A program made the position numbers and the translations under genes. The notes beneath the pieces were generated by a model that did no database searches, was not told where the DNA came from, and was given only the letters and a program-made list of their open reading frames with translations. This document shows positions 21,372 through 32,193 of a stretch of 64,000 nt of DNA, one piece after another; positions within the stretch are counted from its first letter, which is position 1, and each line of letters begins with the position of its first letter. This stretch comes from Linnemannia elongata (lineage: Eukaryota > Mortierellomycota > Mortierellomycetes > Mortierellales > Mortierellaceae), in contig JAXBDG010000012.1 in NCBI GenBank assembly GCA_036320915.1, positions 1,724,501 to 1,788,500 on the forward strand, in the 5' to 3' direction.

Positions 21372-23515
21372 ATGGCAAAAACACCCAAAGGACATAATAA
21401 GCCTTCCTCTGAACCAAGGCCTCCAATTATACTTCGCGATGGGACGCAGGTTGGAAGGTACTTAAACTTTACTCTCTGCTATGCGCTATATACTGATTGT
21501 TAAGGTTTATTGGTTTTTTCAGTTTACTCAATATTGATGCTCTGATTTCATTTTATTTTTTATCAATTAGCAACCTTCCTTCTCACTTTCCCAAAGGAAA
21601 GGCGTCATCTACGCGTCGTGCAATTCCCTCTAAAGGAAAACCACTTGACTCGGAGCTTGACAAGACAGAGGAGGAAAGTGTGGAAGGCGTGGAAGAAGGA
21701 GAAGGAGGGGAAGAGGAAGACTACAACGGTGATATCAACATGCCCACATCAACCACAGGGTATCCAACCGCCCAATTTCTTCTCCCTCAACTGCCCGGTC
21801 ATTTCCCTTTTCCTCAGGAGTATCTCACACAAATGGCCAACTACCCACATTCCGGCTACAGCTTCCTCTCTCCCCCTCAGCCACATTCCAACTCACCTTT
21901 TCCTTACACTTTACAACATCTGCCCCCTCAGCAGCTCTCTTCATCTCAACAATTTCTTCCCTCTTTTCAACAACCCCTTTCATCGCCATACCAGTTTCAG
22001 TTTACACCACAGCAACCTCAGCCCAATTATTACACCTCTGCGACTGTCAAAAAAGGAAGACCAAAGACGGTTAACAACACCAACCACAGCAACGGCAACA
22101 GCCAGTTTCTTTCCCCTGCTACACCACTTGAGGGTAGAAAGGGAAGAGGAAAGGCAGTCCTTCACAATCAGCGCGCTCACAACAACAACACCAGCAACAA
22201 ACCCAGTAACTCTAGCAGCAACGACAGCAGCAACGACATTAGCAAGAACAACATAATTGCCCATGATCCTCACGAGGCTCATCACGATGTGATTCCAGAG
22301 GACTTCGCTATTACCTACCACGACCCGAGCCTCTATGACCCTAATACCTCCAACGGCCTCATAAAGAAAAAAGTCGCCAAGATCGTTCCACCTGTGCCCA
22401 CCATTGCCGACGCTTTCAAAAATATTGCCACTTCACCGGCGAACATGGGTACCCATCCCGTCTCTCCAAGTATGGTCTCTGCCGTGGCGTCTGCACCAAC
22501 TACACATGTCGATCCGAGCGCCATTCCACAGCTTCCTCCTACAGCAGTCACAGCATCCGCTCCAGATGCACCTAACGTGGGTGTTGACCACTTCCCCATC
22601 CCAACTACCGGCCAGCCGCCAACAGCTATAAGTCAATCCGCCTCCTCTGATGGCAATGGAGGGAGCCAGTACTATACGGTGAATGATGGCACCTTCTTCA
22701 GCATAGGTGGCGACCTACCAAGTCAGTATGAGGACAAGTCAGGTAACACGGTGTTAAGTTGTCGCCACCACTGGGGCTTCAAGGGCCACCGTCTCTGCCA
22801 GGGTACAGACGCGCAAGATTACAACTGTTTGATCTGCTTGAACAAGGCACCGCTTGGAAACGTCAAGCCTTGGAACGCACGCTGTCTTTCTTGGAAGATA
22901 AACGCCCCGAACCCACTACCAGCATTTGACTGTTGTCCCTTCATAAGGGCTGTCCGCCGCCAACGCTGTATTCTTGGTATCTTTCCTACTGGCACCATCC
23001 CTGCGGACTTTTTGGCTGTCTGGAAAGAGTGGTGCAAGTCCAAGTCTGCTACCTGTGCAACAATGTCCTCCCCACCTGCTCTTGCCAGTGACAACTCAAC
23101 GCACTGTGAGGATCCATCGTCATCCTGTCCCTCCAAGTCACTCCTCAATGGCGAACGATCATCGACCAAGCGACCGCATGTTGTAGAGGAGAGTTCTGGT
23201 GACGAAGGTACTGTTTCGTGGGAGGCTACCGACAATGAGCCTTTGGATTTGAAAAGGCATAAAGGGGCGCTCACAGAAAAAGGAAAAGGCAAGGGAAAAG
23301 ATAAAAGAGGTAAAGAGAGGTACGAGAGCGAGAGCGATGATCAAGTTGGCGGTGGGAAATACAACAACCAAAAGAGAAGTATCATTCAAGAAGAGAATAA
23401 CTGCGATGAAGAGAATGAAGAAGAAGAAAAGGAAAAGTTGACAAGAAAAAGGCATATTAAGATCAAGCAAGAAAAAGAAAAGGAAAATATTGCTGAAGGA
23501 AAAAAAAAAAAATGA
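21372..23515 (+). CDS. Low-complexity protein with a Cys-rich domain, unknown function
   Basis: Two exons, 21372-21457 and 21571-23515, join in phase across a 113-bp GT-AG intron to give 676 residues. The order is a short basic N-terminus (MAKTPKGHNKP), an acidic Glu/Gly stretch, a long Pro/Gln/Ser/Asn-rich middle, then a Cys-containing block (CRHHWGFKGHRLCQG, NCLICLNKAP, CLSWKI, CCPFIRAVRRQRC, WCKSKSATC), then a highly charged Lys/Glu tail. The Cys block could bind zinc. The tail and composition suggest a nuclear nucleic-acid or chromatin protein. No known family is recognised. It lies about 1 kb upstream of the Helitron transposase gene on the same strand, so it may be host, captured cargo, or part of the Helitron. 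Confidence 0.65.
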
Positions 23516-24485
23516 GAGTTCATGGTCCCACTTCAAAACCAGATGCCAACCCCCTTTTTCATTTTTCTTGGGCAGTCTCTGACTCTCAACAACACTCAAA
23601 TAGTCTTTTTTTGTTCTTTTCTTTTCCTTTTTATCTTCACTCTTCACTCTTCTTTTCTCATTTATCTTTTTTTATGCAGTCTCTGACTCTCAACAACTCT
23701 CAAATAGCCTTTCTTTTTCTTTTCTTTTCCTTCTTTTTATCTCTTTATCTGCACTCCTCATTTCTCATATGCGAATACGAACATTGCACTTCATTTTCTA
23801 CGCTATAGCAACACCATCATAGCAATACTAACAGCGACAAACGTCCATATTTGTACTTTATCATTTTTTGGCATATGAAATAAATTCACACTTTATAACA
23901 AGCGTTTGTTTATCTCTTTATTTACGTGATTTGTTCAATGTCATCACTTTTCGTACAATGCTAGCTCACCATTTACTTCAATACACTCTTTTTGAACATT
24001 GACATTACCGTTTTCATTTGCCAAGCATTGATCTCACTGTGAATATTGTTCTTTCTCTTTTTGACGTGCAAAGTGCCGTTAGCGAGCATGTACTTAAACC
24101 GTTAGCGAGTATTTACTTTTCCTTTCGTCGCACATTGAAATGGATGAGCACCATCACTGAAATGCATTCTACAGGCGAAAGACTAAGCTTCAATCTGTTT
24201 CAAGTACTATGATTCATCGTATGACATTGTTTTCTAAATGTTGAGAACTAACACAACTCGGAGCATTTGTATAGAACATATTCAAACATTGCCTGCATTA
24301 TGTCCGTGATACAGAGGGAGTTTGGAGGTGTCATGACGCTATATTGTCCAATTACCGAAGTTTGTAAAGTACAGCACAATAGGTTGTGAGGACATAGCCT
24401 ACTTTTATTGTATACCAAGCTACCCTGTTTTCTTTTCCCCTTCACCATTTTCCTTCCTCAGTTACATACTCCTAAATAAGACACA
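23516..24485. other. Spacer before the Helitron gene, contains a direct repeat
   Basis: A pair of about 70-bp direct repeats starts at 23572 and 23676 (GCAGTCTCTGACTCTCAACA, then T-rich). The remaining 700 bp are AT-rich with no gene. The 5' end of the Helitron (a TC preceded by A) may lie here or further upstream; I could not identify it. Confidence 0.5.
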
Positions 24486-27400
24486 ATGTCAACACCGCTG
24501 TTACAAGTCGAAAACAACCTAAACCGCATCCCTATCGATTCATTGGGTTTACCAATGCTCTCCCTTCCATGTGAGCTTTACAACCCACTTTTTCAACCTC
24601 AACTTCAAGACTTCCAACAACACACCATAGAGATAAATCCTTCTACATTACAAGCATATGAAGAACCGTACAACTATGTACCACTTTACTCCCTCACAGA
24701 TCATCCGTTAAATTGCAACCCTCTTTTTTACTACGACATCCATGCGCAACAATTCCTACCATTTGAGCAACAAGTAGTACAGCCCTTCACTACATCTCCA
24801 TACACACCAACTACCATAACTCAATGTGCAACATACCCACCCTCTTCCAAGGCATGCGACAGTTGCCTGCGACCAGGCCATCACAACTCTTTGTCCACAA
24901 AGTGTGACAACTATAGGTAAATCTCTCCCCCCCGCTCTTCTGTTTATTACTGCATATCTTTGTTTTGAACCACATGTACTCTTACTATATTGACTTATCT
25001 CAATACTCCTCCTTTCTTACTAAGACCACCCATCAAGAAGCAACGTTTTTGCAACACATGCAATGGGACAGATCATTGTCGCTCTTCTTCCCATTTGTGT
25101 AAGGGGCACAGGACACACTGTTCAACATGTCATGGTACAGACCACTCCAGGTCCACATCTTATTTATGTCCTAAGAGACAGTATGACGTGTAGGTGCACA
25201 TTCAAACGAACACTTTGACTGAGTCTTGACCGCATCTGCTTTAGCATGAAAATGTCTGCTATAACATTTAACATAACACTACGATGTATTATCACTTGCA
25301 CGCATAGCAACAACACCAGTGCAAATAAACCAACAAAGGAGGCAACCACTTCAGCAACCCCTTTATCAAGAGCTATGGAGTCCTTGCCAAACGACTACAA
25401 TGAAAGCGGGAGCGACATCGACTATGTCCACTATGTTTCCGATGACAGTGACAACGATCTCACAGATGACGATGATGAAAGCTCCTTTGTTCCACACAGG
25501 TATGAACCTATTGTTTTTTTGGGAAGGCTAATGAGTAAACATGCAATTGCCGGAATCTGAGGCAGACGTAACGGGTGTGAACAGAAAATAAAAATGAAAA
25601 TAAGTGAGGAGAGTGTAATAGAAGAGTAGAAATATATTGTACTGCAAGACAAGAAGAGAAGTAAACTACAGGAAGGCGAGGTATTGAAATGTTGGGGGCC
25701 AGGGCAAAGGAACAGAATGAGTTGCTAAAGAATAGCAGTAACACCATTCATCTTTGTAAACACGTACAAGCCACTAATGCAACTCTTTTATTATTGTACC
25801 ATCATACAGTCATGCCGAGGACCTTCCTCTACCCGTACCTTACCCACTTTCCAATAAAGCCCGCGGCATCTGCGCCACTTGCGGGAAAACATCACACCTT
25901 ACAAAAGCAAACCGCCAATGTCCCTTCAACACGATTCATACTGTACCAATCGCGCGGCGCCCATTCACACAGGGTCTTATTTGCGGACCAGACGTGAACG
26001 AGAAAGAGATGCGCCATAACTTACAAGCAATGACAGAGTGCCCTCACTGCCACGCTTTGGTATGGATACAAGAACGCTCAGCCGGCTCAAGGACCAACCC
26101 AGTCTTCTCGATATGTTGCAGCAAGGGACAAATCACCCTTCCACAAATCATGCCTTACAACAAAATCATGGATCTATTGCGAGGCAAAACATTCTATCAC
26201 AACATCAGAAAATACAACTCAGCAATGGCGTTCGCCTCCATGCGATGCAATCTAGACCACAATCTTGCCAACAATAAGAAGGGCGCATTCACCTTTCGCA
26301 TTAGCGGACAGATTATGCACAGAATCGGATCAGTCTTTCCAACAAACAACAAGACCCCTGGATTTTCGCAAATATATTTTTACGATCCCGACATGCAGGC
26401 CACCCTCCGAAACAACGTCTTCAAGAACACACTAAGCGTCACTCGACTAAAGGACCTCGAGACATGGTTGACATCAATCAACCCATTCAGCGGCATATAC
26501 AAATCTATGCGGGAACATGAACTCAACTACCACGATGCTCAGCACAATAACCTCACGTTCATCATCCGAGGCGACATTAACAGCACTAGCAACAATCAAC
26601 GCCAATACCAATATGACAAACCTACAACAACAGAGATTGCTGTCTTATTTCCGGACAGCGGCGACAGCTTCCTCGGTGACAGGGACATCATACTGGAGAC
26701 ACACGAAGCCAATCCCAACTTCCCATTTACACGCATCTGGGAAACCCATCCATCCTACGACGCACTTTACTATGTACTCATGCACCCAGCAGGAGAGCAT
26801 GGTTGGACATACCAAGTCTACCTCAAAAACAGCTTCAAGCATAACCCCTTTGAGTGGTTCTACATGCACAACAACACTGTCATTAACAACGCACCCTTCA
26901 ACAATCACCAGCAATATTTCATTGCCACCAACACCAATGGAATCGACACCTCAACAGAACATCAACAAGAAAGCAACAATTACAACAACAACATCATCGA
27001 CATTCTGGAAAGTTACGACCTCCCTTCCGCGCAACTCACCGACTACAACCAACAGACGCATGAAGAACACCTCAAAGAAGACTCTTCACACTTTATCTCT
27101 TGCAGAGAGTTCTACGCCTACCGCCTACAGATGCGACCATATTCCATCACCGACCGCAGATGTTACACCCTTATGTTCGGCCGGCTCTTGCAACAATACA
27201 TCGTCGACCAGTATGCCAAAATTGAGGGTAATCGCCTACGGTGGCTCCGCGACAACCAAGACGAATTCTTGACAGCACAGCACCAAGGCCTCGCCGACGC
27301 CTATACCGCAAACGATGGCACAACCACCAGCGACATCGGTCACCCAACTGTCCTTCCGTCGTCCTTCACTGGAGGACCCCGACACATGCAGCAACAATTC

Positions 27401-30400
27401 CAGGACTCAATAGCAATAGTAAACCGACTCGGCAAACCCGACTTATTTATTACCTTTACTTGCAACCCCAAATGGCCAGAGATCACTAAGTACCTCATCG
27501 GAGGACAGACAGCAACTGACCGCCCAGACCTCACCACACGGGTCTTTGCCGTCAAACTCAGGGCGCTACTCGATGACCTGCTTTTGTATGGCGTGTTGGG
27601 CAAAGTAATTGGATACTGCTGGGTCGTGGAATTTCAGAAGCGAGGACTACCACACTGTCATATCCTTCTCATCCTCCATCCTGATCACAAGCCCAAAACA
27701 CCTGCAGACTATGACACCATTGTTTCCGCCGAACTCCCCGACAAAGACAAACACCCGTTGACGTACGCTTCCGTTACCCGCTCGATGATCCATGCACCTT
27801 GCGGCGAGCAGCACAAACACCAACCTTGCATGGTAGAAGGTGCTAATGGCAAATGGTACTGCTCCAAGGGATTTCCAAAGTCACTACAAGACACTACTAT
27901 TGCCCAGAAGGACGCATACCCGCTTTACCGCCGCCGGCAAGGACCTTGCCATATCAATCGACACAACCAACCAATCGACAACTCTTGGGTTGTTCCGCAC
28001 AATGTGTGGCTCACGACCAAGTACGATGCCCATATCAATGTCGAGATCTGCCACTCTATCAAAGCGGTGAAATATCTGTACAAGTACGTTCACAAGGGTC
28101 ATGACCGCGCCAAAGTTGGTCTTGCGAAAGACTCTGCCCGAGATGAGATAACCGAATATCTGGATGCCAGGTATGATATTTATACAATGTTTACTTCAAA
28201 CACAAAGAAATACAATGATGTGTACTTACTCCTCTAGCAAATACCAATTCTTAATCTAGATACGTCTCTTCCTGTGAGGCCATGTGGAGAATACTCAAGC
28301 TTCCTCTTCATGGACATTCGCCTACTGTCTTTCGGCTTCAAGTCCACCTACCAGGACAACACTTGGTCACGATAAGAAAAGGAACGACCGTAAAGCAGGC
28401 AGTTGAAAAGAACAGCGACAGCATGTTGATGGCCTATTTCAAACTCAACGCCACCAACAACGACGCAAAAAAATACACCTACTACAACCTCCCGGAACAC
28501 TACACCTACGACCACAAGGCCCGTTCCTGGCACCCACGACATCAACGAAATGCCATCAGCCGCATATTCACCGTCCATCCCAAAGACGGCGAGCGATACA
28601 TGCTGCGCGTACTGCTTATGCACGTTCCTGGCGCCAAAAGTTTTGAGGAGTTAAGAACATATCAAGGTCGCACCTATGGATCTTTTTGGGCGGCAGCTCA
28701 GGCGCGGGGACTTCTCAAAGATGACGCTGAATGGATCAACTGCCTCGAGGAAGCCGAGAAATTGCAACACCCTCGACACCTCCGCTATCTTTTTGCCACG
28801 ATTCTTACCTGTTGTGCACCTTCCGACCCAAAACGCCTGTGGACTTTATTTGCGGATGCACTTTCTGCTGATTTTGTTTACAAGGCAAGACGGAGCCGGC
28901 TTTACCCCGCGAATGACAAACAAGCTGGAATTGACGCCAAGAACAACACCTTACACCACCTCAACACTCTCCTGTTGGACATGGGATCAGGTCTCGAAAA
29001 ATACCCAACACTGCCCCAGCAAACCAAAAACAACATTATCGAGTTGCCGACGGACCCTTACAACGACCTAGAACGAACACACCATGAGCCAACCATCATG
29101 GAGTACGCACAACTCGCCATAACCCACTTGACACAACTCAATGAAGAGCAGAAAACAATCTTCAACATCATCACAGTAGCCATATCCAACAACACAAAGG
29201 AGCGGCTTTTTTTTATTGACGGGCCAGGTGGAACAGGCAAAACCTTTCTCAACAATACACTCATAGAGTACACGCGGGGACACCTAAAACGACCTGCGGT
29301 CGTCGTCGCCTCATCAGGCATCGCCAGTATCATCTTGCACGAGGGACATACAGCACACTCAGCACTCGGCATACCACTCACTATCGACAAGCACACCTAC
29401 TGCAACCTTACCAAAAAGTGTCTACTTGGCAAAGCAATCATCGACGCGTCAATCATTTTCTGGGACGAGGCACCAATGTTGCACAGAAAAGTGTTTGAAT
29501 GTGTCGACCGTACCTTCCGACATCTGATGGATAATCCAAACACCCCTTTTGGCGGCAAACTCATCGTCTTCGGTGGCGACTTTCGACAAACACTACCAAT
29601 CGTTCAACACGGCACACAACTAGACGTCACCAACGCATCACTGAAAAACTCAACAGATATCTGGAACCACATCACAACATTCAACCTAACGAAAAACTTG
29701 CGGATTGGAGACAACACAAAGCACCAAGCCTACGTCAACTATTTGCTTAGAGTAGGAGACGGCACTGAGCAAACGTACAGCAACGGGATCCACCACGACT
29801 ACATCAAGATACCAGAAGAAGTGATCCTTCAGCCAACAGGAGAAAACACTGACGACAACTATGAAAAACAACTCATACGTGCCATCTTCCCCAACATCGA
29901 AGAACCAACCTTCAACCCTAACACACTGAGCGACAGAGCAATCTTATGCCCATTGAACGTTGACGTCAACAGAATCAACGATCTCGCCACCAACATGTTC
30001 CATTCAGACAATCAAAAAACATACACCAGCATCAACTACACCGATATCAACCCCGATGACGTGGTCCATTTTACACCAGAGTACCTTGGCACACTGGACG
30101 ACAATAGCCTCCCACAACATATAATTACACTCAAAATCGGTCAACCAATCATCCTTTTACGTAACGTTTCAACAAAACGAGGAATGTGCAATGGCACACG
30201 ACTACAAGTAACAAAACTCGGCGAATACGTTATAGAAGCAAAGATCATTGCAGGATCATTCACTGACAACACCGTTCTCATCCCACGAATTCCCCTCACC
30301 TCAAAGGAAGACGGCACCTCTCCAATTAAATTCACACGCTTGCAATTTCCAATCCGACCTGCTTTCGCTCTTACCATCAACAAGGCGCAAGGACAGACAC

Positions 30401-30609
30401 TAACAACAACGGGTGTCTATCTAAACCAACCTGTTTTTTCACACGGGCAACTATATGTAGCTCTTTCCAGATGTTCAAACCCAGACAACCTAAAAGTCCT
30501 TATTCTTAACGCTCCCACAATGCTTCGACCTTCAAACACACCAACATCACCCTTTACAACAGTCGAAGGATATTATACTAGAAACATAGTTTTCAAAGCA
30601 GCGCTTTAA
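24486..30609 (+). CDS. Helitron Rep-helicase, complete five-exon gene
   Basis: Five exons join in phase to one 1,853-residue protein: 24486-24916, 25025-25189, 25245-25499, 25810-28170 and 28260-30609. Exon 2 encodes two zinc-knuckle-like units (CNTCNGTDHCRSSSHLC and CSTCHGTDHSRSTSYLC). Exon 3 adds an acidic stretch, and exon 4 starts with another knuckle (CATCGKTSHLTKANRQC). The Rep endonuclease carries the HUH motif PHCH at about residue 898 and a paired-Tyr segment (YLYKYVHKG). The PIF1-like helicase has Walker A GPGGTGKT at about residue 1391, Walker B FWDEAP and the C-terminal YVALSR motif. The protein drives rolling-circle transposition. The exon 2 donor (GT-GTAGG) is the least certain junction. 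All catalytic motifs are present, so the element could be active. Confidence 0.88.
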
Positions 30610-30666
30610 CAGCGCAGCTCAATTTAACAAGCATACAGAAAACCAAATAAATAGATACCACATTGC

Positions 30667-30667
<1 letters not shown>

Positions 30668-30699
<32 letters not shown>
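30668..30699 (+). repeat. Poly(A) run forming the Helitron terminal hairpin loop
   Basis: Thirty-two A between TTGCCA and TGGCAA. The left copy has 31 (3119-3149). It is followed by coding-unrelated CGCCCTAG, so it is not a retroposon tail. Confidence 0.8.
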
Positions 30700-30703
<4 letters not shown>

Positions 30704-31754
30704 AACGCCCTAGTGGATAACGATGGTAAACAAAAGAATTGTTGGCAAAAAAGCAAAGGATATCCAATTCACCATGGTTGCACGAAGAAAATTTCAAGGG
30801 AACTGAAGAAAAATTCGAGGGTATGGTGGGGCAATTTTTTTTGCTTGTAAGTGGAGACTCCCCTCGAACATCTCAAGTATGGTTTGTTTGCTTGTGCCAT
30901 ATAGTTTGATTGCTTTGCCTATTTGGTTTACCTTTGTGCTTTGCCTTTTTGCTTTGCGTTTGCATTGCCTGCTGTGCTTTGCCTTTGTGCTTTGCTTTTT
31001 GTGCTTTGCCATTTTGCTTTACCTTTTTGCATTGCCATTTTAATTTGCATTTTGCTTTGCCTTTGCTATGCCTTTTACTTTGTCGCTCCCGCCTCTTGCT
31101 TGGAACTATAGATTACTCTATGTTATCTGATTTTTTTTTGGACTATTTGTCGTCCAGGTGTTTCATTTCAGTTGAACTATTTGAGCTTCTGTTAGAATGA
31201 TAATATGTCCCAGCCACCGAAGACTTTTACTCGCCCTCTATTTAACTTCAACTGTCTTTCTCTCGCGACTGAGCAACAATTTAAGTTCAGTGATGAGAAG
31301 CAAGTTTAACGTTCTCATTGGACGACTACACGAGACAGTGTTCGAGTGGCAATAATTTAAGTTCTTCTGAACAGTGCCAATCGTTTGGTTAAGGTTTGCA
31401 TGAATGTTGCCGTTCATTCTGTCAATCATGAGAAGTCTATCTTGTGTTATTTCTTCCTCTAGCCGCCTGTGTAACCGCCACTGTCGACTTTTGAAGGTCA
31501 ATTTTCTCTCGCTGTCTGTGAAAAAGCCCCTGTCGACTTCGAGCGCCCGTTACTGTAGTAAGAATTCTCATCGGATTCCTTGTCGGCAGCTTGACTCCTT
31601 TTGGGCGGTGTGCATGTTTGTTTGTTTGCGGCATTTTTAATGCTCAGGGCACTGTGGGTTGGGTTCAATACAGTCTAAGTCGGCTGTTGAGCTGACCTTG
31701 CTGCATTGCATTGCCTGAGTGGCGACGTTTATCCCCCATGTGCATAACTCGGCG

Positions 31755-31789
31755 GTCGACTTTCACTCGCCATCTGTATTACTTGAGTG
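31755..31789 (+). promoter_or_regulatory. Upstream element shared with HET paralog 1
   Basis: GTCGACTTTCACTCGCCATC, then TGTATTACTTGAGTG, differs from the better copy upstream of paralog 1 by one base within the common 29-bp core. Orientation relative to the gene is the same. It lies about 405 bp before the ATG. Confidence 0.6.
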
Positions 31790-31918
31790 CCACCGATTTT
31801 GATGCGCCAAGCTCACCCGTACAAGGCAATTGTGTAAAACGCTTTCAGGATACCGCCACGGTAATCAGGCATACCATTATAGACAACGCAATAAGTTATT
31901 TACAGCCACAGAAGAGAG

Positions 31919-31927
31919 TATAAAATA
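31919..31927 (+). promoter_or_regulatory. TATA box of HET paralog 2
   Basis: TATAAAATA lies 267 bp before the ATG at 32194, followed by a C/T-rich leader. It fits a core promoter with a long 5' leader or a leader intron. Confidence 0.55.
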
Positions 31928-32193
31928 ACCGCTGTAGCCGTAACTTTTTATCTATCTCATTCTCACTCAGCAACTTGAATACAATCCTACGTTTATCCTC
32001 ACACCTTCTCCCTGAGCACTCGCTACCATCTTTACCTGTCCCCTTTAGCAAATTCACTCCAACTCTCACCGAGCGTATGTCAAAACAAGTCGATTAGGGC
32101 TATATGTTACACACCTCCGCAGTTACGTTCCTCATATTAAAAGCTATGTTCTTTCGTTGCCGGTAAATATTTTTCACCCAAAATTAAAGAGTC

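Larger units (their letters stand above)
24486..30713 (+). mobile_element. Helitron, right copy (3' end defined, 5' end not located)
   Basis: The 3' terminus is CTAG at 30710-30713 followed by host T. Just before it is a stem TTGCCA/TGGCAA whose loop is a run of 32 A (30668-30699). The match with the left copy stops exactly after CTAGT. The start given is the first ATG of its gene and is a minimum; the true 5' terminus lies upstream. Confidence 0.88.
30714..32193. other. Spacer between Helitron and HET paralog 2
   Basis: Bases 30900-31075 are a degenerate array of TTTGCCTTTGTGC-like words. The rest shows no gene. From about 31480 the sequence holds diverged GTCGACTT-containing blocks and then the promoter element of HET paralog 2. 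Confidence 0.55.
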
